NCBI GenBank assembly: GCA_964384945.1
Contig: CAYLMK010000004.1
Location: 62,001 to 126,000 of the forward strand
Length of the DNA stretch: 64,000 nucleotides
Source: S015-6 sp964384945
GTDB taxonomy: Bacteria > Desulfobacterota > DSWW01
Reading direction: 5' to 3'
Below are positions 9,603 to 17,770 of the stretch, piece after piece. The first letter of the stretch is position 1; every line of letters begins with the position of its first letter. The translations under genes and the position numbers were made by a program. The notes below the pieces were generated by a model that did no database searches, was not told the DNA's origin, and saw only the letters and a list, made by a program, of their open reading frames with translations.

Positions 9603-11360
9603 CTATTTGATCGTCCTTCGCGATCGCTCCCGCGCCATCCCGCGCCGCAACCGCGCGGTGGCAGCTTCCTCCACGTTCATCGTCCCCGGGTCGATCACGA
9701 CCCCGTAATCCCGCCGCGCCCCTTCCAGGGACACATAGGCATCAAGCACGTCCTCCAGAACGGCCGCCGGATCCCGTTCCAGGGGATCCCCCCAGCCCCC
9801 GCCGCCCCCCATTTCCGCAACCGTAATGTCGCCCTCCGAGAGGGGCTCCTGGAAGGCGGTCTGCAAGACCTCCTTCTCGGCGGGCGTCCCGGCCCGGATG
9901 ACGACCCGGTTCGGCGCCCCGTCCCTGCCGCCGTGGAAGCCCCGCATCGGGTACTTCGTGCCGATCAAGTAGGTATGCAGGAACATGGGGGCGAGCGCCC
10001 GGATCGCAACCGAGGTGCCCAGGCCGCCGCGCCACTTCCCGGGCCCGCCCGAATCCGTGATGTACTCGCGTCCCAGGGTCTGAACGGGATAGAGCATATC
10101 GTGCAGCTCTCCGGTGGCCATGGTCATGGCACCGAAGAAGGGCGCCAGGGCCCCCCAGCCGTCCACGCCGTAAGCCCCGTTGCACCAGCCGGCGGCCATC
10201 ATTACGTTCTGATCCACGTAGAATTCGTCGGTGTACGGGTTCATTCCGTACGTGACCAACGGCATCCCCAGCTTGATGTTCTGTACATAGGCCTTCTCCG
10301 GAATCGCCTTTTCCAGGGCAAAGGCCAGGGCCTCCCCCACCTCCCCGCCCGCATGCAGCGTGCAGGCCGTGCACGGGGCCGGCGGCCTCGGGTTGACGAC
10401 CGTGCCCTCCGGGAGGATGACCTCGACCGGGTGGAAGAGCCCCTCGTTCCGGGGGATGTCGTCATCGATCATGCTCGACAGGGTGAGAAAAACGTACGAG
10501 TACGAGTTCGGCAGGGAGCTGTTCACGAAGCCGGGCGTCTGCGGGTCGCTGCCCGTGAAGTCGATCTTGAGGGAGTCCCCTGCCACGGTCACCGTCACCC
10601 GGACCGTGATGTCCTGGACGCCCTGGCAGTCATGCTCCAGGTAGGCCTCTCCCTTGTACTGCCCGTCCGGCCATGTGCGGATCTCGGCCCGGAACCTTCG
10701 CTCCGTGTATTCGATCATGTAGTCCAGGCAGCGCCGGACGGTGTCGAGTCCGTACTTTCCGAGCATCTCCAGGAGCCGCCTCTCCCCCACCCGGACCGAG
10801 CCCATCATGGCCTTCAGATCTCCCGGGAAGGTTGGCTCCCGGTTGTTGATCTGGAGCATCCGGAGGATGTCTTCTCTCGGCTTGCCGCGGTCGCAGATCT
10901 TGATGGGGGGCAGGCGGAGGCCCTCCTGCCAGATGTCGGTCGCGCCCGGATTGTATCCCCCCGGCACGGCACCGCCCGTGTCTCCCTGATGGGCTCGGGT
11001 CACCGGGAAGAAGACGAGCTCGCCCTGGAAGAAGATGGGCGTCATCATCGTCCAGTCGGGCAGGTGGGACCCCCCGTGGTAGGGGTCGTTCAGGACGATG
11101 ACGTCGCCCGGATGGAGATCGCCGCCGAAGGCCTCCAGGGCGGCCGTGACGGAGAACTTGCTCGCGCCCATGTGGATGGGCAGGGCGTCCGCCAGCGCGA
11201 TGATTCTGCCCCGCGCATCGAAGATCGAAGTGGAGAAGTCATGGGATTCGCTGAAGGTGGGCGTGGTGGCGGTCCGGATCATGGTGTCGCCCATTTCGTT
11301 GGCGATGGTGTGCAGGCCGCACCGGATGACCTCGGCCGTGATGGGATCGACCTCTCGCAT
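9603..11360 (-). CDS. hyuB: Hydantoinase B / oxoprolinase family protein
   Basis: The 585-residue product starts at MREVDPITAEVI, where HyuB homology begins; the open frame reaches much further upstream but runs antisense-like through hyuA, so that extension is rejected. Typical motifs include DTMIRTATTPTFSES, VLNDPYHGGSHLPD and the glycine-rich end GGGGGWGDPLERDP. HyuB pairs with HyuA in ATP-dependent N-methylhydantoinase, 5-oxoprolinase and acetone/acetophenone carboxylase systems in the cytoplasm. Order here is hyuA, a 155-base spacer with inverted repeats, hyuB, then a TPP enzyme. No gamma subunit of acetone carboxylase is present, which favours a hydantoinase- or lactamase-type reaction, but the substrate is unproven. 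Confidence 0.9.
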   Translation of the reverse strand: MREVDPITAEVIRCGLHTIANEMGDTMIRTATTPTFSESHDFSTSIFDARGRIIALADALPIHMGASKFSVTAALEAFGGDLHPGDVIVLNDPYHGGSHLPDWTMMTPIFFQGELVFFPVTRAHQGDTGGAVPGGYNPGATDIWQEGLRLPPIKICDRGKPREDILRMLQINNREPTFPGDLKAMMGSVRVGERRLLEMLGKYGLDTVRRCLDYMIEYTERRFRAEIRTWPDGQYKGEAYLEHDCQGVQDITVRVTVTVAGDSLKIDFTGSDPQTPGFVNSSLPNSYSYVFLTLSSMIDDDIPRNEGLFHPVEVILPEGTVVNPRPPAPCTACTLHAGGEVGEALAFALEKAIPEKAYVQNIKLGMPLVTYGMNPYTDEFYVDQNVMMAAGWCNGAYGVDGWGALAPFFGAMTMATGELHDMLYPVQTLGREYITDSGGPGKWRGGLGTSVAIRALAPMFLHTYLIGTKYPMRGFHGGRDGAPNRVVIRAGTPAEKEVLQTAFQEPLSEGDITVAEMGGGGGWGDPLERDPAAVLEDVLDAYVSLEGARRDYGVVIDPGTMNVEEAATARLRRGMARERSRRTIK

Positions 11361-11412
11361 GTTGGTGCCTTCCTTTTCCTCGAAAGCGGAGCCGTTCCGT
11401 TCCTTGGCTCTC

Positions 11413-11499
11413 AGCTGTTGGCTATTAGCTCCCAACCATTCCCCCCTGCCGTGACGCGCTTGGGCGGGGTGGCGCGCGAAGGGCGAATGGCTAACAGCT
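11413..11499. repeat. Imperfect inverted repeat in the hyuA-hyuB spacer
   Basis: AGCTGTTGGCTAT (11413-11425, continuing TAGCT) and ATGGCTAACAGCT (11487-11499) are inverted copies matching at 11 of 13 positions, separated by 61 bases. The 155-base spacer 11361-11515 is longer than other gaps in the operon and has no coding potential. It could fold in the mRNA between the two genes and affect relative expression or stability, or be a trace of a short REP-like insertion. Confidence 0.6.
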
Positions 11500-11515
11500 T
11501 TTCTTCTTTTTCGCC

Positions 11516-13603
11516 TCACGAGGCCGATATCTCGTAATGGTCCAGCTCCGTCAGCCGGGCCGTCTGTCCGGGGTAGACCACGATGGTCGTCGCCGGCTCC
11601 TCGATCACGCAAGGGCCCCGGAGCACGTTTCCGCAGCGGACGCGCGAGCCTTCGTAGATCGGTGTGTCCCGAAACCCTCCCTCCTGTTCGAAGTACACCT
11701 TTCGGGTCTTCCGCAAGGCCCCGGAGGGGTCCTCGCCGACGAAGGGAAGCTTCCGCACCGGCGGACTGTCGACCTCGACGACCGCCTCGAGCCGGAGATT
11801 CATCAGGTAGGCCGGATCCCCCCGGTTCGCGAATGTATGCAGAGTCTCGTGGGCGTCGTGAAAGGCCTGCACGGCTCGATCCAGGTCCTCTTCCGTGACC
11901 ACGCCTTGCGGGTCCGTTCCAAGCGGTATCGTGATTTCGTGGGTCTCTCCTTTGTAGTGCATGTCCGCCGCGCAACGGAAGCTCGCCTCCTCCCTCTGTC
12001 CGCCGCCATCCCCGACGGATCGAGGCAGTTCCTTCTCGATCTCTTCCCGCATGTCCGCGAACAGGGCGTTGACGGCCTTCAGATCCGGCCGGTCCGACCG
12101 CAGGATGCAAGTGCGCATCTTGTTGATCACGATGTTCGAATGAAGCATGCCCCGCGCCGAAAAGGCGGTGGCCAGCCTCGGCACGATGACCCTCCGGATG
12201 CCCAGGTGCCGGGCCTGCTCGCCCGCGTGGATGGCGCCGTTTCCGCCGAAGGCAACGAGAACGAAGTCGCGCGGGTCGTACCCCCGCTGGACGGAAACGA
12301 CACGAATGCCGTTGGACATGTTGTTGTTGACAATGCGGAAGATCCCGTGAGCGGCACGGATCGTGTCCATGCCCAGGGGGCGGGCCAGCTTCTCTTCGAC
12401 GGCCCTCTCTGCGGCGGCCCGGTCGAGCTTCATCTCTCCGCCGAGGAAGGTCTCGGGGTCCAGGAACCCCAGAAGGAGGTTTGCATCCGTCACGGTCGGT
12501 TCCACGCCTCCCCGTCCGTAGCAGGCAGGCCCCGGTTCCGCGCCCGCGCTCCGGGGACCCACCTGCAGGGCTCCCCCCGGATCCACCCAGGCGATGCTGC
12601 CGCCCCCTGCGCCGATCGTATGGATGTCCAGCATGGGGACAGAGGCCCGGTAGCGGCTCACCCACCGTTCGGTCGTCACCGTGGGCTTGCCGTTGCGAAT
12701 CAGGGCGATATCGTAGCTCGTACCCCCCATGTCGACGGTGATGATATCCGGTTCGTTCGCAAGCTCCCCGATGAGCCGGGAACAGGCCGCCACACCGCCC
12801 GCAGGGCCGGACAGCAGGCTGTAGACTGCGTACCTGCCCGCGTAGTCCGCATGCATGATCCCGCCGTTGGAAAGCATGACGTAGAACTGTCCCGCAAAGT
12901 CCAGCCCCGCCAGTTTCGACTCCAGATTCTCGAGATATCGCTTGAGCTTGGGGCTCGTGTAGGCGTTTACCAGGGTCGTGCTGACACGCTCGAACTCGCG
13001 GATCTGGGGCAGAACCTCGTGCGAAAGCGAGAGCGAGGCCTCCGGGTAGTCCCGCCGGACGATCTCGGCCACCCTCCTTTCGTGCGCCGGGTTCAGGAAC
13101 CCGAAGAAAAGGCACACGGCGATCGACTCGACGCCGGCCTCCTTCAGCCTTCGCACCACGGCGGCGACCTCCGCCTCATCCAGAGGCCCGACCACCTTGC
13201 CCTCGCGGTCGATCCTCTCCCCGACCGTGAGCCGGTGCCGTCGGAGGGCGATCGGGACCGGCGCCGGATAGCGGGGGTCGAAGATGCGCTCCTTGTATCC
13301 GCGCCGGATCTCGATGTCGTCCCGAAACCCCTTCGTCGCGATCAGGCCGGTCTTGGCGCCGTTGAACTCCAGCATCGTGTTCGTGGCCACCGTTGTGCCG
13401 TGAATGATCAGGTCCGTTTGCCTCAGAAATTCCCGGAGGCCCACTCCTTCCCGCGAGGCCGCCTTCGCGAGCCCGGCCAGGACCCCCTCGGCCTGGTTCG
13501 CGGGGGTTGTGGGGGTTTTGACAACCCGAATCGCCTCTCCTCCGGCCACATACACCAGGTCGGTGAAGGTGCCTCCCACATCGATCCCGATCTTGTACCT
13601 CAA
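11516..13603 (-). CDS. hyuA: Hydantoinase A / oxoprolinase family protein
   Basis: The 695-residue protein carries the ASKHA-type phosphate loop IGIDVGGTFTD at its very start, the ATNTMLEFNGAKTGL segment, and later DMGGTSYD and IGAGGGSIAW, all typical of HyuA/AcxA. The start is TTG at 13603, chosen because AAGGAG sits eight bases upstream and the family begins at this point; a TTG at 13642 would add 13 unlike residues. HyuA binds and hydrolyses ATP and works with HyuB. A possible minus-strand promoter lies at 13671-13642 (TTGACA, then an AT-rich TATCTT-like -10) in the divergent gap shared with the plus-strand gene at 13769. Specific substrate is unknown. Confidence 0.9.
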   Translation of the reverse strand: MRYKIGIDVGGTFTDLVYVAGGEAIRVVKTPTTPANQAEGVLAGLAKAASREGVGLREFLRQTDLIIHGTTVATNTMLEFNGAKTGLIATKGFRDDIEIRRGYKERIFDPRYPAPVPIALRRHRLTVGERIDREGKVVGPLDEAEVAAVVRRLKEAGVESIAVCLFFGFLNPAHERRVAEIVRRDYPEASLSLSHEVLPQIREFERVSTTLVNAYTSPKLKRYLENLESKLAGLDFAGQFYVMLSNGGIMHADYAGRYAVYSLLSGPAGGVAACSRLIGELANEPDIITVDMGGTSYDIALIRNGKPTVTTERWVSRYRASVPMLDIHTIGAGGGSIAWVDPGGALQVGPRSAGAEPGPACYGRGGVEPTVTDANLLLGFLDPETFLGGEMKLDRAAAERAVEEKLARPLGMDTIRAAHGIFRIVNNNMSNGIRVVSVQRGYDPRDFVLVAFGGNGAIHAGEQARHLGIRRVIVPRLATAFSARGMLHSNIVINKMRTCILRSDRPDLKAVNALFADMREEIEKELPRSVGDGGGQREEASFRCAADMHYKGETHEITIPLGTDPQGVVTEEDLDRAVQAFHDAHETLHTFANRGDPAYLMNLRLEAVVEVDSPPVRKLPFVGEDPSGALRKTRKVYFEQEGGFRDTPIYEGSRVRCGNVLRGPCVIEEPATTIVVYPGQTARLTELDHYEISAS

Positions 13604-13699
13604 TCGGCTTTCTCCTTGGATTCGTACACGAGCAGACTTCAAGATATGCGGTTTGCCTGCGCGGATGTCAACGGTCAGACCGCATCCGGCACGTGTCGA

Positions 13700-13729
13700 T
13701 TGACATGTCTTTGCAGCCCTTCGTATACT
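13700..13729 (+). promoter_or_regulatory. Sigma-70-type promoter for the gene at 13769
   Basis: TTGACA (13700-13705), an 18-base spacer and TATACT (13724-13729), about 40 bases upstream of the ATG at 13769. Near-consensus elements on the correct strand support it. Confidence 0.65.
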
Positions 13730-13768
13730 TTTTTTGCATGGATGTGCAGATCGGGGAGACCGGAGCCC

Positions 13769-14263
13769 ATGGTTCGAATCCTTCTCTGGGCAATCCTGCT
13801 CGCCGGGCTATGCCTGCTCCTGGTTCGCGCCCTGCGGGCTTACCTGCGGTTCAAGAACAGGATGGTTGTCACCTGCCCGGAAACGGACAGGCCCGTCGGA
13901 GTCCGTGTGGATGCGAGACGCGCGGCGATCCGCGGCTCCTTGGGCAGGGGCTCCCTGCACCTGGCCCACTGCACCCGGTGGCCGGAGAGGGAAGCGTGCG
14001 GCCGGGAATGCCTCTCGCAGATCGAATCCTCGCCCGAGAGCTGCATGATCAGGAAAAAGCTCGAGTCGTGGTACCGCGGCAAGAGCTGTGCCTGCTGCGA
14101 CCGGGGAATCGGAGAGATCCGCTGGCGCGAGCAGAAGCCCGCCCTGGTCGGCCCGGATCACAGGCTTCTTCAGTGGGAGGATGTTCCGGCAGAAGACTTG
14201 GCCGGGGTGCTTGCCACGCACGCGCCGGTCTGCGGCACGTGCAACTTCGCTGAAAAATGGTAA
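13769..14263 (+). CDS. Membrane-anchored Cys-rich protein of unknown function
   Basis: The 164-residue protein has one N-terminal membrane helix (residues 3-22, ILLWAILLAGLCLLLVRAL) and a soluble domain with TCPETDRPVGVRVDARRA. The rest holds many Cys: CTRWPEREACGREC, a lone C, SCACCDRG and a final VCGTCNFAEKW. The paired CxxC-like Cys suggest metal or heme coordination or disulfides, but no CxxCH heme site is present. An in-frame ATG at 13742 would add nine residues; 13769 is preferred because GGGGAGA lies nine bases before it. I do not recognise a named family. The adjacent UbiA gene is convergent. Confidence 0.65.
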   Translation: MVRILLWAILLAGLCLLLVRALRAYLRFKNRMVVTCPETDRPVGVRVDARRAAIRGSLGRGSLHLAHCTRWPEREACGRECLSQIESSPESCMIRKKLESWYRGKSCACCDRGIGEIRWREQKPALVGPDHRLLQWEDVPAEDLAGVLATHAPVCGTCNFAEKW

Positions 14264-14326
14264 GAGGGACGAAATCCCAACCCGCGGAAGGATCGGCGAT
14301 CAGGTTGCGCGGTCAGGACCGCAGAG

Positions 14327-15226
14327 TCACGGCCGAGCGAAGTAGGCGATGCTGATCAGCAGGTTCGTTCCGAGAACCAGCCCCACGTTCGCTCCGAGCG
14401 CCGGCACGATCTTCTCGACGCTTCCCCCGAACCGGAAGGCCCCGCGCACCGCCTTGAAGGCCAGAGGCAGGGTCAGAAGCGTGATGAGAACGGCCGCCGG
14501 GAAGATCCCCCGCACGACCCCCCAGAAAAGAATCGAATAGTTCACGGCCAGGGCGGCCGTGTAGAGAACCGCCGCACGTCGGAGGCCGAGGGCGATGACC
14601 AGGTGCCTGCGCCCGCCCTGTCGGTCCGCCTCCACGTCGGGAAATTCGTTGAGAAGGAGCAGGAGCGCCGTCAGGATGCCGGGGGGGATGGAGAGCCAGA
14701 TCACTGCGGGCGTGAGGGTGCCGGTCTGCGCGTAATAGGTCCCCAGCACCACGAAGGTGCCCAGGCAGACGCCTGCCGCAATCTCCCCCATCATCCAGCG
14801 GGCCAAATGGGTCGTGTAGAACCGGGCCGCCAACCCCCCCAGGACGACGAAGACCATCAGAAACCATCCGGACGCCCAGGACAGGTAAAGCCCCAACCCG
14901 AAGGCGCTCCCCAGCGTCGCCTTGGCCGCGAGCTCGACCGACCGAACCGAGGTCAGGCCTGCCTGCAGGCTTCCGGTGCCGCCCGAAAAAGGCGTCCGCC
15001 GGGTGTGGAAATCGATTTCGGTCCGATGGTCGGACAGCTCGTTGTACAGGTTCACCGCGATGTGGGCCAGGATCACGCCCAACATGGTAAGCGTGAACCG
15101 CAGTCCGTCAAGCGCGCCATCCTGGTACGCCGCCGCACCGCCCACGAGAACGAGCAGAACCGACAGGGCAAGGAAAGGCACCCTCACCTGAGAGGCCCAT
15201 ATCTTGATCGATTTCGCGAACGTCAT
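14327..15226 (-). CDS. UbiA-family prenyltransferase (MenA-like)
   Basis: The 299-residue protein is almost entirely membrane helices (about eight or nine). Both Asp-rich UbiA motifs are visible: NLYNELSDHRTEID near residue 60-73 and NEFPDVEADRQGGRR near 193-207. The pattern resembles 1,4-dihydroxy-2-naphthoate polyprenyltransferase, which prenylates a quinone precursor at the inner membrane, but no other menaquinone gene is nearby. UbiA members also make ubiquinone, heme O and archaeal-type lipids, so the acceptor is uncertain. Convergent with the Cys-rich gene; the 63-base gap between them holds a short GCGGTC/GACCGC hairpin near 14310. Confidence 0.85.
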   Translation of the reverse strand: MTFAKSIKIWASQVRVPFLALSVLLVLVGGAAAYQDGALDGLRFTLTMLGVILAHIAVNLYNELSDHRTEIDFHTRRTPFSGGTGSLQAGLTSVRSVELAAKATLGSAFGLGLYLSWASGWFLMVFVVLGGLAARFYTTHLARWMMGEIAAGVCLGTFVVLGTYYAQTGTLTPAVIWLSIPPGILTALLLLLNEFPDVEADRQGGRRHLVIALGLRRAAVLYTAALAVNYSILFWGVVRGIFPAAVLITLLTLPLAFKAVRGAFRFGGSVEKIVPALGANVGLVLGTNLLISIAYFARP

Positions 15227-15326
15227 CCCCTCGTCCCGGAAAAAGCCGTGAGATGTCAGAAACCCGAAGAATACAGAGTATAGGGAACAGACGGGCTCCG
15301 GTCAATCCGGAATCACCGGGAAACCA

Positions 15327-15356
15327 TTGACAGGGCCCTGCCGCTTCGCTTAGATT
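15327..15356 (+). promoter_or_regulatory. Sigma-70-type promoter upstream of the 15412 gene
   Basis: TTGACA (15327-15332), an 18-base spacer and TAGATT (15351-15356), 56 bases before the ATG at 15412. The UbiA gene reads away on the other strand, so this gap of 185 bases is divergent. Confidence 0.55.
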
Positions 15357-15411
15357 CTCTGCAGGCCCCCGGACGCGTTGGAAACTCCCTCAGGAGGCAA
15401 CCCGACCCCCA

Positions 15412-15798
15412 ATGTTGCACAGAGATGCCGGAAGAACCGGCGGCGGGAATCTTCAGTTTTTCCTGACGATAGCGATTCTCCTGATTGCCTGTTACGTGGG
15501 AATCAAGATGGGCAGGCCCTATTTCGCTTACAGGAGCCTCCAGAATACGATGAAACAATGGGCGGAAATCACCCTCTACAGAGGGGATCGTAATTACGGA
15601 GATCTCATCGAAAAGATCCGCTGGACCATCGATCGGCACAATATCCCGCTCGACATCCAGGACGTCAAGATCGTGTACGACCCGGACCAGAAGATGCTGG
15701 GGGTCTATGCGCAATACGATGTCTATGTCGAATTCCCGGGCTACGAGCATCATTACTTCTTCGAACCCTATGCCGAGGTGTATGCCGAAGGCGGATGA
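15412..15798 (+). CDS. Small single-pass membrane protein (DUF4845-like)
   Basis: The 128-residue protein has one N-terminal helix (residues 14-33, NLQFFLTIAILLIACYVGIK). A soluble domain follows with ILLIACYVGIKMGRPYFAYRSLQN and a predicted beta-rich end rich in Tyr and acidic residues. The layout resembles small deltaproteobacterial type II/pilus-neighbour proteins and DUF4845, but the match is by pattern only. AGGAGG lies 14 bases upstream, longer than ideal, so the exact start is less certain. Probably anchored in the inner membrane facing the periplasm. Function unknown. Confidence 0.65.
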   Translation: MLHRDAGRTGGGNLQFFLTIAILLIACYVGIKMGRPYFAYRSLQNTMKQWAEITLYRGDRNYGDLIEKIRWTIDRHNIPLDIQDVKIVYDPDQKMLGVYAQYDVYVEFPGYEHHYFFEPYAEVYAEGG

Positions 15799-15921
15799 CC
15801 CGCCTTTCCCTTGGCCCCGGATGGAACCTCCTCCCGCTCTTCTGTGTCTAATAGATAGTAAAAAGTCGTTGTTCGATGCAGACGGAGGTCTGCAAAGGCC
15901 CGATCGGAGGAGGAAAGAGGC

Positions 15922-16167
15922 ATGGGCCTCGTAACCACGATGGGCAAGTACTGTTTCATCAAGTGCGACGGTCCCCATTGCAGCAAGAAGATCGAACATC
16001 TCGATCCCGAGCAGGTCAAGCAGCTTGCCAGGCTCTGCGATTGGCAGAGTTACGGCGATCGATGGATCTGCCCGGCATGCGCGAAGAAGCTTGATGAAGA
16101 GATGCTCCCCAGAAAACGAAAAGGCCGGGCCCTGCCCAGGAAAGAAGGCACGAGCGCCGCGAAATAG
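15922..16167 (+). CDS. Small zinc-ribbon-like protein
   Basis: The 81-residue protein has two Cys pairs of zinc-ribbon type, KCDGPHCSKK near the start and ICPACAKK near residue 52-59, separated by a short helix, and then a basic tail. GGAGG lies eight bases before the ATG. A Zn-binding adaptor or nucleic-acid-binding role is possible; no named family is recognised. It is convergent with the aldehyde dehydrogenase, with nine bases between the stops. Confidence 0.65.
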   Translation: MGLVTTMGKYCFIKCDGPHCSKKIEHLDPEQVKQLARLCDWQSYGDRWICPACAKKLDEEMLPRKRKGRALPRKEGTSAAK

Positions 16168-16176
16168 GGTTGTATC

Positions 16177-17622
16177 TCACGGCGGCGTGCGCACGACCAG
16201 GAGCCGCACCTCGGTCATGTCCTCGATCGCCCAGCGGATGCCTTCCCGGCCGAGTCCGGAATCCTTGACCCCGCCGTAGGGCATGTGGTCCACCCGCCAC
16301 GAAGGCACGTCCCCGATGATCACCCCGCCCACCTGCAGTTCGTTCCATGCCTCCTGGGCCTTGTAGAGGTCCCGCGTGAAGATCCCTGTCTGGAGACCGA
16401 AATCGCTGTCGTTGACTTCGTGGAGGGCCTCGCGGAAATCGGTGAACTTCGAGAGTACCGCCACCGGTCCGAAGGCCTCTCTTCGGCTCACGGCGAGCCG
16501 CGGGTCAACGTTCTCCAGGAGGGTGGGCTGCATCATGGCCCCGTCCCGGGTGCCGCCGCAGAGCACCGCGGCCCCGGCCTGGACCGCCTCATCCACCCAA
16601 CCCTGGAGGCGCGACGCCTCGGCCTCGGAAATCATCGGCCCGATGAACGTCTCTTCCTCCTTCGGGTCGCCCGCCTTGAGCCTGCGGGCGGCGGCGACCA
16701 GTTTGTCCCGCAGTTCCCCGTACCGGTTTGCGTGCACCAGGATCCTCTGGACCCCGATGCAGCTCTGGCCGGACTGGTAAAAGGCGCCGAAGAGGATTCG
16801 TTCGACCGCATCTTCAAGAAGAGGGCCCCGGATGTCTTCATCCACGATGACGGCCGCGTTTCCGCCCAGCTCGAGGATGACCTTTTTCCTGCCGGCCTTG
16901 GCCTTCAGGGCCCAACCCACGTCGGGGGAGCCCGTAAAGGAGAGCAGCTTCAGCCTCGGGTCCACGGTGAACAGATCCGCCCCTTCCCTGCGGCAGGGCA
17001 GAACGGAGAAGGCCCCCTCGGGCAGGCTGGTTTCGGCAAGGATCTCGCCGATGATCAAGGCGCCGACGGGCGTCAGGCTGGCGGGCTTGAGGATAAACGG
17101 GCACCCGACGGCGAGCGCCGGCGCCACCTTGTGGGCCACCAGGTTGAGCGGAAAGTTGAACGGCGCGATGAACGAACAGGGCCCGATGGGCACGCGTTTC
17201 CACTGGCCCGTGTATCCTCGGGCGCGGGGGCTGATGTCCATGGGAAGCACCTCGCCGCTTCCGGGCAGGCGCACCGCTTCGGCGGCCGCGATCCGGAAGG
17301 TATCGATCAGCCGCGTGACCTCCCCCCGCGAATCCCGGATCGGCTTGCCCGCCTCGACGCAAAGGGCCTGGGCCAGTTCTTCGGAACGCTCCTGGAAGCG
17401 GTCCACACAGTGCTGCAGCACCTTCTGGCGCTCGTAGGCAGCCATCCTTCGCATGGGCACCGTCGCGCGCACGGCGGCCGCAATGGCCCGGTCGATGACG
17501 GGGGCATCGGCCAATGCCACGCGCGTGGCTACCTTGCCGGAGTACTTGTCCGTAACGGCCAGGTCCGCGTTGGCATCGATCGGCCGGTTCGCCAGATAAT
17601 ACGGGTACGTTTCTTTGAGCAT
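16177..17622 (-). CDS. NAD(P)-dependent aldehyde dehydrogenase
   Basis: The 481-residue protein has the full ALDH fold. Visible are PFNFPLNLVAHKVAPALA and KPASLTP (cofactor binding), the general-base Glu in LELGGNAAV, the nucleophile Cys in QSGQSCIGVQR, and the late EAFGPVAV and NDSDFGLQTGIFT motifs. It oxidises an aldehyde to a carboxylate in the cytoplasm using NAD or NADP. GGAGGGT lies five bases before the ATG. It follows the acetolactate-synthase-like gene on the same strand, separated by 144 bases holding a dispersed repeat, so they may be co-transcribed. The substrate may be a 2-keto-acid-derived aldehyde. Confidence 0.92.
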   Translation of the reverse strand: MLKETYPYYLANRPIDANADLAVTDKYSGKVATRVALADAPVIDRAIAAAVRATVPMRRMAAYERQKVLQHCVDRFQERSEELAQALCVEAGKPIRDSRGEVTRLIDTFRIAAAEAVRLPGSGEVLPMDISPRARGYTGQWKRVPIGPCSFIAPFNFPLNLVAHKVAPALAVGCPFILKPASLTPVGALIIGEILAETSLPEGAFSVLPCRREGADLFTVDPRLKLLSFTGSPDVGWALKAKAGRKKVILELGGNAAVIVDEDIRGPLLEDAVERILFGAFYQSGQSCIGVQRILVHANRYGELRDKLVAAARRLKAGDPKEEETFIGPMISEAEASRLQGWVDEAVQAGAAVLCGGTRDGAMMQPTLLENVDPRLAVSRREAFGPVAVLSKFTDFREALHEVNDSDFGLQTGIFTRDLYKAQEAWNELQVGGVIIGDVPSWRVDHMPYGGVKDSGLGREGIRWAIEDMTEVRLLVVRTPP

Positions 17623-17720
17623 TCTCCACCCTCCAAGAACTTGACGGTTGCCGTGCCGCAGGCCGTTCCAAAAGGTCCGGATGAAAGGCGCAGGAAGCCT
17701 TTCTTGGCGAACGCCTGGAA

Positions 17721-17770
17721 GAAGGATGCGTGCAACCGCCGCAGATGGACCTTTCTCAACGGCCTCTCAG
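17721..17770. repeat. Dispersed intergenic repeat, copy A
   Basis: The core at 17741-17764 (GCAGATGGACCTTTCTCAAC then GGCC) is shared with copies at 24111-24160 and 53442-53480. Copies A and B also share a GAAGGATG..TGCAAC upstream arm. The TGA stop of the minus-strand acetolactate-synthase-like gene (17767-17769) lies inside the repeat, so the gene end seems to have been set by the insertion or the repeat sits exactly at the transcript end. Confidence 0.7.

Noticed and set aside
11361..13115. N-terminal extension of hyuB into hyuA
   Set aside because: Extension residues are frame-shifted hyuA; family homology and start lie at 11360.
11537..13768. Upstream extension of the membrane protein at 13769
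   Set aside because: Runs antisense through hyuA; membrane helix and promoter support the short form.
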